Shown one piece after another: positions 17,472 to 29,787 of a stretch of DNA of 64,000 nucleotides. The notes under the pieces are model-generated. The model did no database searches, was not told the DNA's origin, and was given only the letters and a program-made list of their open reading frames with translations. Location of the stretch: positions 171,176-235,175 of the forward strand of contig JADKDM010000005.1 of the NCBI GenBank assembly GCA_016714565.1. The letters run 5' to 3'. This stretch comes from Candidatus Villigracilis propinquus. GTDB taxonomy: Bacteria > Chloroflexota > Anaerolineae > Anaerolineales > Villigracilaceae. The first letter of the stretch is position 1; each line of letters starts with the position of its first letter. The position numbers and the translations under genes were made by a program.

Positions 17472-19025
17472 ATGACCCAAGCCCTCTACCGCAAGTACCG
17501 CCCAAAACAATGGGATTCCGTGATCGGACAGGAGCATATCGTCCAAACCCTCACAAATTCCATCAAAGCAGACCGTGTTGGTCATGCCTATCTTTTCGCT
17601 GGCCCGCGCGGCACAGGCAAGACCACTGTGGCACGTTTGCTCGCGAAGGCTGTCAACTGTCTCAACGAAGACCCAGCACAGCGCCCCGATAACACCTGTG
17701 ACTACTGTCAGGCGGTCAACGAGAACCGTTTTATGGATCTCATCGAGATCGATGCGGCTTCCAACACCAGCGTGGACGATGTCCGCGACTTGCGTGACAA
17801 GATCAACTTCTCGCCATCGCAGGGCAAATACAAGATCTACATCATCGACGAAGTCCACATGCTTTCCACGGCTGCCTTCAATGCGCTTCTCAAAACGCTC
17901 GAAGAACCGCCGCCGCATGCCATCTTCGTGTTGGCCACCACCGAAATTCACAAAATCCCCGCCACGGTACTCTCGCGCTGTCAGCGTCACGAGTTCCGTC
18001 GCGTGCCCATCGACGAGATCGTCGCAAACCTAAAACAGATCGCCGCTTCTGAAAATATGCAAGTGGACGAAGAGGCCTTCACGCTCATTGCCCGTCAATC
18101 GGCTGGTGGGATGCGCGATGCGCAATCCCTTCTCGATCAACTTTCATCCACTGGCACGAATATTACGCTCGCTCTCGCGCAGCAAGTCCTCGGCACAGCA
18201 ACCAGCCAAACCGTTCTCGATCTCGTCAACTCCGTGCTTGAAAACCAGCCTGCGCGCGGTCTCGAAACCATTCACCGTGCGCTCGATTCAGGCGCCGACC
18301 CGCGTTCTCTCGCCCGTCAAATTGTCGAATACATGCGCGGCCTCATGCTCATGCAGATGGGCAATCCTGACCAAGTCGAAGCGACGCGAGAAGTCAAAAC
18401 CCAAATGCAAACCCACGCAGACACATTCAGTTCATCGGATGTGCTGCGCATGATGAAAATATTCAACACTGCCGCTACGGATTTGCGCGGCGGCTGGCAG
18501 CCGTCCCTGAGTTTGGAACTTGCCCTAGCGGAAGTGCTCGACGCTCCAGCAGAATCTCATCAAGTAGCCGCGCCGCGTCAGACTCCGCCCAAGCCTGCTG
18601 CAACTCAAAGAGCAGAATCCAAGTCCGAGGTTAAGAACGAGGCGTCTCCAGCAGGGGAGAAGCCTGTTTCAGACAAGCCCATCCTCAACTCAGCGGATAT
18701 CATCAAAGCATGGAAGTCGTTGGCCGCATCACTCCCGAAGGCGCAGGCGAACTTATCTGCGCTCCTGAATTCAGTGAGGATGATCGACATTCAAGGCAAA
18801 ACCCTTGTGCTTGGCCTCGCCAGTGAAGTACTGGTCGAAAAGCTCGATAAGCCCGACCAGGTCGACGCCATTCAGAAGCTGATCAAAGACCACTTTGGTG
18901 TGGATATTGGCGTTCGCTGCATTGTCACCAACGCCAAAGGCAAAATCCCTGCCAACGTCCCGCAAGACGGCATGGTCGCCACCGCCATCCAACACGGCGG
19001 CGAAATCGTGGATATGGATGAGTAG
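17472..19025 (+). CDS. dnaX: DNA polymerase III subunit gamma/tau
   Basis: Clamp-loader ATPase, 517 residues. The start ALYRKYRPKQWDSVIGQEHI is typical. Walker A GPRGTGKTTVARLL, a zinc module (CxxC in CDYCQ with an upstream Cys in AVNCLNED), Walker B YIIDEVHMLS, sensor 1 LATTEIHKIP and LSRCQRHEF follow. The C-terminal region (about 370-517) has a Pro/Lys/Glu linker then a tau-like domain. It forms a probable operon with ybaB and recR. Confidence 0.95.
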   Translation: MTQALYRKYRPKQWDSVIGQEHIVQTLTNSIKADRVGHAYLFAGPRGTGKTTVARLLAKAVNCLNEDPAQRPDNTCDYCQAVNENRFMDLIEIDAASNTSVDDVRDLRDKINFSPSQGKYKIYIIDEVHMLSTAAFNALLKTLEEPPPHAIFVLATTEIHKIPATVLSRCQRHEFRRVPIDEIVANLKQIAASENMQVDEEAFTLIARQSAGGMRDAQSLLDQLSSTGTNITLALAQQVLGTATSQTVLDLVNSVLENQPARGLETIHRALDSGADPRSLARQIVEYMRGLMLMQMGNPDQVEATREVKTQMQTHADTFSSSDVLRMMKIFNTAATDLRGGWQPSLSLELALAEVLDAPAESHQVAAPRQTPPKPAATQRAESKSEVKNEASPAGEKPVSDKPILNSADIIKAWKSLAASLPKAQANLSALLNSVRMIDIQGKTLVLGLASEVLVEKLDKPDQVDAIQKLIKDHFGVDIGVRCIVTNAKGKIPANVPQDGMVATAIQHGGEIVDMDE

Positions 19026-19065
19026 AGAATTACCAATTACCAATTACGAACTAGGAGACTAATTT

Positions 19066-19395
19066 ATGGCAAAAGGATTTAATCGTGGCGCCCCTATCGG
19101 CGGGCAAGCTGGCATGATGCAGCAAATTCAGCGTATGCAAAAGCAAATGGAAGAAGCACAGGCAAAACTCGCCGAAACGACAGTCAGCTCAACCGCAGGC
19201 GGCGGAGCCATCAAAGTCACCATGACAGGCGACCAGAAATGCAAATCCGTCGAGATTTCCCCCGAATTTCTCAAGGATGCAGACGCCGAACTTCTGCAAG
19301 ACATGGTTCTCTCCGCTGTCAATCTGGCATTGGACGAGTCCCGCGCCTTGCAAGAGAAAATGATGGGCCCGATCTCTGGCGGGTTGCCCTTCTAA
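19066..19395 (+). CDS. YbaB/EbfC nucleoid-associated protein
   Basis: 109 residues. Family hallmarks: an N-terminal helix MQQIQRMQKQMEEAQAKLAE, the central strand region GGGAIKVTMTGDQKCKSVEI, and a C-terminal helix LVLSAVNLALDESRALQEKM. The protein forms a tweezer-like dimer that binds DNA. The dnaX-ybaB-recR order is conserved in many bacteria. ATG follows TAGGAGAC. Confidence 0.92.
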   Translation: MAKGFNRGAPIGGQAGMMQQIQRMQKQMEEAQAKLAETTVSSTAGGGAIKVTMTGDQKCKSVEISPEFLKDADAELLQDMVLSAVNLALDESRALQEKMMGPISGGLPF

Positions 19396-19399
19396 AAGA

Positions 19400-19450
19400 G
19401 TCGAAGGTTGAAGGTCACAAGTCATAGACCTTTGACCTTTGACCTTCGAC
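19400..19450. repeat. Hairpin of GTCGAAGGTTGAAGGTCA words before recR
   Basis: The 18-base left arm (19400-19417) pairs with 19433-19450 with two mismatches. The same words form the dnaK-dnaJ hairpin at 14045-14089. The right arm ends 6 bases before the recR ATG. Confidence 0.7.
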
Positions 19451-19456
19451 GCTCTT

Positions 19457-20062
19457 ATGCTTCTCCCCGAATCCATCCAATCCCTCATCACCGCCCTCGA
19501 ACGCCTGCCAGGCATTGGGCCAAAGTCCGCTTCACGGCTGGCTTTCTATTTGCTGCGCGCCACCGAAGATGTCGCAATGGACTTGTCCACGGCGCTGGCG
19601 AATCTCAAAGCGAACACAGCCTTCTGCTCGGAATGTTTCAACATCACCGAAGCGGGCCGCGAGCGCTGCGAAATCTGCGAGTCGCACAAGCGAGATAGCT
19701 CGCTCATCTGCGTGGTGGAAGAGGCATTGGATGTCCTTGCCATCGAACGCACGAGCGGCTTTCACGGCAAATATCATGTTTTGCAAGGCGTTCTCTCTCC
19801 TATCGAAGGCGTTGGCCCCGATGATCTGAAGATCAAGCAACTTGTGGCACGCGTCGCCAGTGGGGGAGTGAAAGAGATCATCCTCGCCACCAATCCCAGC
19901 ATGGAAGGTGATGCCACAGCGCAATATTTGCAGGGACAGCTCAAGCATTACGATGTGCATGTCACCCGTCTCGCGAGAGGTCTGCCCGTAGGCGGCGACC
20001 TTGAGTACGCCGATCAAAACACCTTGTTACGAGCGTTATCTGGAAGACAGGAAATGAATTAA
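19457..20062 (+). CDS. recR: Recombination mediator RecR
   Basis: About 201 residues starting MLLPESIQSLI. Helix-hairpin-helix RLPGIGPKSASRLAFYLL, a zinc finger with CSEC...CEIC, and a Toprim domain (ICVVEEALDVLAIERT, then GVLSPIEGVGPDDLKI). RecR acts with RecO/RecF to load RecA on gapped DNA. ATG at 19457 is preferred over 19439, which lies in the upstream hairpin. Followed by a strong terminator. Confidence 0.95.
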   Translation: MLLPESIQSLITALERLPGIGPKSASRLAFYLLRATEDVAMDLSTALANLKANTAFCSECFNITEAGRERCEICESHKRDSSLICVVEEALDVLAIERTSGFHGKYHVLQGVLSPIEGVGPDDLKIKQLVARVASGGVKEIILATNPSMEGDATAQYLQGQLKHYDVHVTRLARGLPVGGDLEYADQNTLLRALSGRQEMN

Positions 20063-20067
20063 AACCA

Positions 20068-20102
20068 AGTGACAGTCACATTCAAGGTGACTGTCACTTT
20101 TT
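20068..20102 (+). terminator. Rho-independent terminator after recR
   Basis: AGTGACAGTCAC and GTGACTGTCACT form a perfect 12-bp stem around a 7-base loop, followed by TTTTT. It ends the dnaX-ybaB-recR unit. Confidence 0.85.
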
Positions 20103-20108
20103 ATTCCC

Positions 20109-21389
20109 ATGAATATCACCATCCTCACCTACGGCTCTCGCGGCGATGTCCAGCCTTTTTTGCCTCTTTCGCGTGGTTTAATGGATCGCGGTCATCAAGT
20201 CATTCTCGCTGCGCCGCTTCGTTTCAAAAATTTGGTCGAGGAGCATGGCATCACCTTTGCTCCGCTTGCAGGCGACCCCGAAGAGCTTAGCCGTCGCTTG
20301 AATGATTCCGGCTACAACTACTTCAAGATGATCCGTGAACTGATGAATCATGCAGTCAATATCGGCGCAGAAGTCTTGCGTCAAACCGAAGAAGCCTGCA
20401 AAGATACCGATCTCATCATCCACACTTTCACACATGCAGTTGGCGCCCACACGCTCGCCCGCGAAAAAAATATCCCCGATATTCACATCCAAACCTTTCC
20501 CATGTTCACGCCCACAGGCGATTATCCAAATATCGCCATGCCAAATCTTGGCGTGCGTACACTCAATCATCTTTCGCATGTTGCATCTTCAAAAATCACC
20601 TGGCTTACTTCGCGGATGGGATTTGAACAAGTCCGCCGCCGTGCAGGACTCCCAAAACGAAAATTATTCTGGCCTTTTGATGACAATCCGCCTCGCCTTC
20701 GGACCCCGATCCTGTGTGCGTGGAGCCCAAGCATTCTCCCCATCTCAAGCGACTGGCCGCCACGAGTGCACGTCACTGGTTACTTCTTCTTTCCGCTCGA
20801 CGAATCTTATTCACCCCCAAATGAACTTGATACATTTTTAAAATTAGGTAAGTCACCTGTATGCGTTTCTTTTGGCAGTATGGTCAATAAAGACGCAAAA
20901 CGAATCAACGATATTGTAGTTGAATCATTGAAGAAAACAAATAACCGTGGAATCATTCTCTCAGGTTGGGGAGGTGTAAAGAATCGATCATCCAATGATT
21001 TGCTTTATCTCGAATCCGCGCCGCATGATTGGCTGTTACCACGCTGCAAGATGATCATCCATCACGGTGGGGCAGGGACTACGGCCGCTGGGTTGCGTGC
21101 AGGCATTCCAAATATCGTTGTGCCATTCACAGCAGATCAACCATTCTGGGGGAATAGAGTTCACACAATTGGTGTAGGACCAAAACCTATCCTTGTAAAA
21201 AATATTTCTGTTGATAAATTAGTGCGTGCAATTGCTGAGGCTGAGTCAAATATGATTCGTGATCGCGCACAGGTTATCGGTCAAAACATAAGAAGCGAAA
21301 ACGGAATCGCAGACTCGATAAAAGCAATTGAAGTATTCACCTCTGAATTCAAAATGAATGTCGGTTTTGAATTCTCAAAACGGGTTTAA
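20109..21389 (+). CDS. GT1/GT28-type glycosyltransferase (UDP-glycosyl/sterol-glucosyl-like)
   Basis: 426 residues with a GT-B fold. The N-terminal domain begins MNITILTYGSRGDVQPFL, the acceptor-domain start typical of UGT/sterol glucosyltransferases; the C-terminal donor-binding signature is HHGGAGTTAAGLRAGIPNIV followed by FTADQPFWGNRV. It probably transfers a sugar from a nucleotide donor to a lipid or secondary metabolite; the acceptor is unknown. It starts only 6 bases after the recR terminator, with no clear ribosome-binding site. Confidence 0.85.
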   Translation: MNITILTYGSRGDVQPFLPLSRGLMDRGHQVILAAPLRFKNLVEEHGITFAPLAGDPEELSRRLNDSGYNYFKMIRELMNHAVNIGAEVLRQTEEACKDTDLIIHTFTHAVGAHTLAREKNIPDIHIQTFPMFTPTGDYPNIAMPNLGVRTLNHLSHVASSKITWLTSRMGFEQVRRRAGLPKRKLFWPFDDNPPRLRTPILCAWSPSILPISSDWPPRVHVTGYFFFPLDESYSPPNELDTFLKLGKSPVCVSFGSMVNKDAKRINDIVVESLKKTNNRGIILSGWGGVKNRSSNDLLYLESAPHDWLLPRCKMIIHHGGAGTTAAGLRAGIPNIVVPFTADQPFWGNRVHTIGVGPKPILVKNISVDKLVRAIAEAESNMIRDRAQVIGQNIRSENGIADSIKAIEVFTSEFKMNVGFEFSKRV

Positions 21390-21429
21390 AACTTGTGCGA
21401 TTTTTTAAGGTTCAAAACCCTTTTTGCTA

Positions 21430-21457
21430 TTGACAAGATCTCGAGAATGCATATAAT
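21430..21457 (+). promoter_or_regulatory. rRNA promoter P1
   Basis: Consensus TTGACA (21430-21435) and TATAAT (21452-21457) with a 16-base spacer. Transcription should start near 21464. Confidence 0.85.
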
Positions 21458-21614
21458 TCGACCTCGCCAGTAAAAACAAAAAAGATTTCGTCTTCATGAC
21501 AAATCGATTACAACTGAGTAACCGTCTTACATCAGAGACACAAAGCAAATAAGTTTTGCAGCCTGATGAGCCGATGCGAAAGAAAAGCATCGGTATTTTA
21601 GTCTGTGTAAAACC

Positions 21615-21644
21615 TTGACAGACGGTTATAGTAGCGAGTAGAAT
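21615..21644 (+). promoter_or_regulatory. rRNA promoter P2
   Basis: TTGACA (21615-21620) and TAGAAT (21639-21644) with an 18-base spacer, about 110 bases before the 16S gene. Tandem promoters are usual for rRNA operons. Confidence 0.65.
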
Positions 21645-21671
21645 ACAGCTCGCTCAAATGGCAAGCACCTT

Positions 21672-21695
21672 AACAACTGAAGAGTGATAGGAAAC
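21672..21695 (+). other. 5' strand of the 16S precursor processing stalk
   Basis: These 24 bases are complementary, apart from one G-U position, to 23347-23370 after the 16S gene. Such a duplex brackets pre-16S rRNA and is the expected RNase III substrate. Confidence 0.85.
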
Positions 21696-21752
21696 AACAT
21701 TTTTGTTGAACCAGTAAATTCCGTAAAGTAAACTACACTCGCAAGAGTGATT

Positions 21753-23263
<1,511 letters not shown>

Positions 23264-23346
23264 CTAGAGTACGTGAGCACTCCCTACGGGGAAGTTGCTC
23301 TAAATATGCCCACACGGTGAACTTGGGCGCTGGAACGCAGAAACTA

Positions 23347-23370
23347 GTTTCCTATCACTCCTCAGTTGTT
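23347..23370 (+). other. 3' strand of the 16S precursor processing stalk
   Basis: Pairs with 21672-21695 over 24 bases with one G-U. It lies between the 16S 3' end and tRNA-Ile. Confidence 0.85.
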
Positions 23371-23382
23371 GAGGAAAAACCC

Positions 23383-23456
<74 letters not shown>

Positions 23457-23473
23457 CTAACCAGGCAAGTCCT

Positions 23474-23545
23474 GGGGATGTAGCTCAGTGGGAGAGCAGC
23501 GCGTTTGCAACGCGAAGGTCGCGGGTTCAAATCCCGCCATCTCCA
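23474..23545 (+). tRNA. tRNA-Ala (TGC)
   Basis: Acceptor GGGGATG pairs with CATCTCC (one G-U). The anticodon stem GCGCG/CGCGA-type arm encloses TTTGCAA with anticodon TGC; T-loop GGTTCAAATCC. No encoded CCA. It follows tRNA-Ile by 17 bases. Confidence 0.96.
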
Positions 23546-23643
23546 CTGAGTACGAAAATGTGAGTAAATGGAGAGCAATAAAAGTTTGTTGAAAATCAAA
23601 AAGACATAAGTTTGAAAGAAGCACCGCATGGAAGGGTTTTTGC

Positions 23644-23672
23644 GACCCGGCGGTGAGCGCTCGGGTCTTTTT
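23644..23672 (+). terminator. Terminator-like hairpin inside the 16S-23S spacer
   Basis: GACCCG (23644-23649) pairs with CGGGTC (23662-23667) and is followed by TTTTTG. In an rRNA operon this would need antitermination to be passed; it may instead be a processing structure. No function is established from the sequence alone. Confidence 0.45.
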
Positions 23673-23700
23673 GTGTCTGTCAACTGAATATTTGAAGGGC

Positions 23701-23733
23701 GACCGATGCCCTTGATTTTCAAGAGTATCGGTC
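23701..23733 (+). other. Spacer hairpin GACCGAT/ATCGGTC
   Basis: GACCGAT and ATCGGTC, with an inner CTTGA/TCAAG stem, form a strong hairpin about 90 bases before the 23S stalk. The rest of the spacer (23546-23823) contains no gene. Confidence 0.55.
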
Positions 23734-23823
23734 ACCAGTCAAATGGTGAATGAACCTTAAAAACTGAATAGCAATTGATGATGTAGGCCGATAAAGTAAT
23801 TTATCGAATTAATAAAGCGAAAA

Positions 23824-23845
23824 GTATCAATTTCTCCGCATCACG
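23824..23845 (+). other. 5' strand of the 23S precursor processing stalk
   Basis: TTTCTCCGCATCAC and neighbours pair with 26796-26817 after the 23S gene over 22 bases, with one G-U. This is the expected RNase III stalk of pre-23S rRNA. Confidence 0.9.
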
Positions 23846-23848
23846 TGG

Positions 23849-26793
<2,945 letters not shown>

Positions 26794-26795
26794 TC

Positions 26796-26817
26796 CGTGA
26801 TGCGGAGAAATTGGTAC
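26796..26817 (+). other. 3' strand of the 23S precursor processing stalk
   Basis: GTGATGCGGAGAAA and flanks pair with 23824-23845. Confidence 0.9.
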
Positions 26818-26877
26818 TTTTCAAACGATACATCATCAATATCAATCTGCTATTTAGTGACAATTTTGTGAAATTGT

Positions 26878-26997
26878 CCCTTGGTGATTTGAGCGACGTG
26901 GGTACACCCGGTCCCATACCGAACCCGGTAGTTAAGCACGTCAGCGCCGATGGTACTTGGAGGGCGACCTCCCGGGAGAGTAGGTCATTGCCAAGGG
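26878..26997 (+). rRNA. rrf: 5S ribosomal RNA
   Basis: About 120 bases. Terminal stem CCCTTGG/CCAAGGG, the loop region CGAACCCGGTAGTTAAGC and the 3' half GGGAGAGTAGGTCATTGCC are typical. Ends set from the terminal helix. Confidence 0.93.
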
Positions 26998-27017
26998 GCT
27001 TTTCTTTGCCTTTTACA

Positions 27018-27047
27018 GCCGCCCAATTGGGCGGCTTTTGTTTTAAT
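27018..27047 (+). terminator. Rho-independent terminator of the rRNA operon
   Basis: GCCGCCC AATT GGGCGGC is a perfect hairpin followed by TTTTGTTTTAATT, 20 bases after 5S. Confidence 0.9.
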
Positions 27048-27065
27048 TCTCAGGTCAGGAAGAAT

Positions 27066-28157
27066 TTATTTTCCACCGAACTGCTTTAGCCAGCATCCAA
27101 TCAATGGTGTGAAATAGACCATACGCCCGCTGTAGGGTTTGATCAAGCCTTTGGCGAGGAGCAGCTTTCCCGTTGCAGGTGAGACGGATCCATAATCTCC
27201 GCCTGCAATTTTGGGTAAATCCTTCTGTTCATCTTCCAATAAGCCATCCCATAATTTTCGAAATTCTTCGCGAACCATATCCTGCTTTGATATCCAATCT
27301 AAGTTTTGCATCTGAGCTGCGTCTGGTGATTTTTCCTTGAGCAAGATGAACAATGCCTGGATTAACCCTGGGTGACCGCCGCTGACTTCCCATACCCATT
27401 CGCGGTTTTCCTTGCTTAATTCGTAGTCGCGGCGTTTTTCCAACTGCTCCACGATGTGAAAGGTATCCATTGCCGAATACGGCCCGATCCCGAGCAGGTT
27501 TCGCGAGATCAATTCGTAAAAGCTTTCGTTTTCAGAGGGCAGACGCAGTTTTTCAGGAAGATTGCGCATAAATAAAATATAGGAGATGCGGTATTTGTTG
27601 GCATCGCGGATCGCCCGCAATTGGGCGAATACCTCCCGTGGCATGGATTTGTATGTATCATCAAATTCGTCAAAGAGGAAACAGATCTGGATATTGTAGG
27701 ATTGGCAGATCATGTTTACTGCCATTTCAAGAAAGCGGTGCGCCATGAGTGCATCCTTGCTTTGAATGACTTGGGCGTCAAGCGTTGCGAGGTCGACTTT
27801 CAATGATTCAATTTTCTCCATGTTTAAGCATCGATTGCAAGTAAGCAGCAGGGTATGAAGCAGTAGCTCATAAAATTGGAAGGACCAGTCGTTTTCATGT
27901 CTCATACGATTCATATCCACGCGTACAAGCCATGTCCTGGGAGCGGCATCCTCGCCAAGGTATTTATTTTTTACCTGATCTCGGTCAATCTCCTCGCCTG
28001 CCCAAATGGCATCCGAGTCATCCCCCATTACAAAATCCATGAGTCGTGTTTTTCCGACACTGGGCGCGCCAACTACATAAAATGATTCTCCGCTCTTCAC
28101 GTACTTGAAAAATGGTTTTAATATCTCTTCACGGTAATAAGAGGGGTTTGTGCTCAT
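27066..28157 (-). CDS. STAND-like P-loop ATPase with C-terminal winged helix
   Basis: 363 residues. Walker A is GAPSVGKTRL (near 30-39), Walker B is CFLFDEFDD (near 165), a later arginine-rich SRNLLGIGP segment precedes the GxP-like motif EVSGGHPGLIQALF (near 265), a signature of STAND-type NTPases, and the C-terminus resembles a winged helix (PATGKLLLAKGLIKPYSGR). No effector domain is fused. It is the last gene of the six-gene minus-strand operon, 16 bases after its upstream neighbour, with a strong AAAGGAG site. STAND ATPases act as switches that assemble on ligand or partner binding; here the partners are presumably the kinases upstream. Function is inferred from the family only. Confidence 0.75.
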   Translation of the reverse strand: MSTNPSYYREEILKPFFKYVKSGESFYVVGAPSVGKTRLMDFVMGDDSDAIWAGEEIDRDQVKNKYLGEDAAPRTWLVRVDMNRMRHENDWSFQFYELLLHTLLLTCNRCLNMEKIESLKVDLATLDAQVIQSKDALMAHRFLEMAVNMICQSYNIQICFLFDEFDDTYKSMPREVFAQLRAIRDANKYRISYILFMRNLPEKLRLPSENESFYELISRNLLGIGPYSAMDTFHIVEQLEKRRDYELSKENREWVWEVSGGHPGLIQALFILLKEKSPDAAQMQNLDWISKQDMVREEFRKLWDGLLEDEQKDLPKIAGGDYGSVSPATGKLLLAKGLIKPYSGRMVYFTPLIGCWLKQFGGK

Positions 28158-28173
28158 TGTATTCTCCTTTGAT

Positions 28174-29787
28174 TTATGATGTCATATTTAATTCGGGTGG
28201 AGGCCAGGGCTCTTCCCAGTGGTCAAGACGATGGCAAATGAGGCTGGCAAGTAAAAGTGCATGCTGGCTATTTTCTCGGTTTACTTTTCGGACCATGGCA
28301 GCACGAAATATCATGTTAAACAATAATCCCAGTAGATATTCATGTGCGTCCGTGATGGTTGTGTACTGTAGTGCAAGTGCTCGGAGGGCTGAGATCGTTT
28401 GGAGGGCTTTTTCAATCCGTTCGTCCTCGGAGGTGGTTTCTGATTTTTCAAATACCTTGATCTTTTTTTGTTTTAATACGGTGACGCACATTTTTAAATA
28501 CGCGGGAAAGTTGTCGTAATGCTCCTCTAGACGATTGAAAATATCCGCTTCTAGTTCGATAAAATCTTGAAGGATATGACCTTCTCCGCATCGTTCAAAA
28601 TCGATAACCCAAACATTTTTTTTGTTATCAATAAGTAGGTTGTCGCCGTGTAAATCTCCGTGAGTGATAGCTACTCGCGTTTTCTTTATTACACTTTGGT
28701 CGTTGGGGGTTTCGGCTATTTTATTTTTGAACCAGTCAATGGGATTGGGGAGATTCCAATTTGAATTGAAATCCTCTAAATAAGAAAAGTCTTTTTTGGA
28801 AAAAACCTTTACGCGTCTTTCATACCAATCGTCCCAGACTTTTGAATAAAGGCTGAAAAGAGAAACATTGATCTCGTCATGTGCCTGGCTGTAGTGTCTT
28901 CCCCAAATTCCGCCAAAAAATGAAGATAAACATTCTTCAATATCAGCAATGGGGTTTTCTTCGTAGTACCGTGAGAAGGTTTTTACATCGAATTTTCCCA
29001 AATAGGAATAAGATGCCCCACCGATGTCCCATTGAATGGTGCTGCGTTCCAGCCTGGCGGTGAAGCCATCGGTGAGTCTTCTGAAAATATATTTGTTGTA
29101 ATTATCAACCTCCCGTTGGATCTTTTTTGCCCTGGCAAGTTTTACTATATAAGGTTCGTAATCACCTTCGTATACTTTCAGAACCACAGAGTTGGGACGC
29201 GGTATAGTGGAGATATTCGATGAGGCGGGTCGTAGTTCCAGCTTTTCAAAACGGAGTCTTTCGGCTTTTGGAAACAGCCGTGCAAATATGTCCGCAATTT
29301 GGTCGGGAAAGTCGCCTGTGTTTTTGCCCAGTGGAGAGTTGGCGATTTCATCCAGAATTTCTGGATTTTCGAAAACCAGGTTTCTTTTTGCGGCAGTGAC
29401 TTTTGCGGCTTCTTCATCAAATTTCTTCGATGGAATCGCGGCTTTCTTTTTACTGATAAAAGTGATATCTATATGCTTTTAAGAAGTTTTCTTAATACGT
29501 CGGGGTTATGATAGCCGCTTAGGATAATAGGATCAATAGATCGCCCATTTCCTCTGCAAGTTTTAACCCGCTCGTATCCTGCTCATTATAATCGTCAATT
29601 ATGCGCAGATCAATAAGCGCAAGAGCACAACATTTTCCTGCGCTTTTTTTTGCATCAGCCAGCAGTGATGTTCCAGCCCCCATTGCCAAAATTGGTTCGT
29701 AATCCCATTACATAAAAAGGTTTGATAGGAAATACGTGCTTTGATGGGTCGTTTTCTACGATCAAAACGCGGGGTTTATTCTTTCAT
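28174..29787 (-). pseudogene. Receiver domain fused to choline/aminoglycoside kinase-like domain; N-terminal part broken by about four indels
   Basis: The ATG at 29787 overlaps the TGA of the upstream kinase (ATGA). Reading on with frame corrections near 29780, 29706, 29535 and 29475 gives a CheY-like receiver: RVLIVENDPSKH, then CCALALIDLRIIDDYNEQD containing the phosphoacceptor Asp, then DPIILSGYHNPDVLRKLL and DITFISKK. From about 29478 one frame is open to 28174. It carries a kinase-like fold with ITHGDLHGDNLLIDN (catalytic loop) and VWVIDFERCGEG (metal-binding Asp). The first in-frame start in this part is a GTG at 29187, which is inside the domain, so it is not the true start. The enzyme likely phosphorylates a small molecule or a protein under receiver control. 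Whether the indels are real is undecided. Confidence 0.65.

Larger units (their letters stand above)
21390..21752 (+). promoter_or_regulatory. rRNA operon leader region
   Basis: This 363-base gap contains no gene. It holds two tandem promoters (listed separately), a hairpin CCGATGC/GCATCGG (21571-21593) followed by TATTTTA between them, and the 5' strand of the 16S processing stalk (21672-21695). Confidence 0.7.

Noticed and set aside
27018..27047. Considered as the terminator of the six-gene minus-strand operon as well
   Set aside because: On the minus strand the hairpin is followed by TGTAAAAG, without a T-run; it fits only the rRNA operon.
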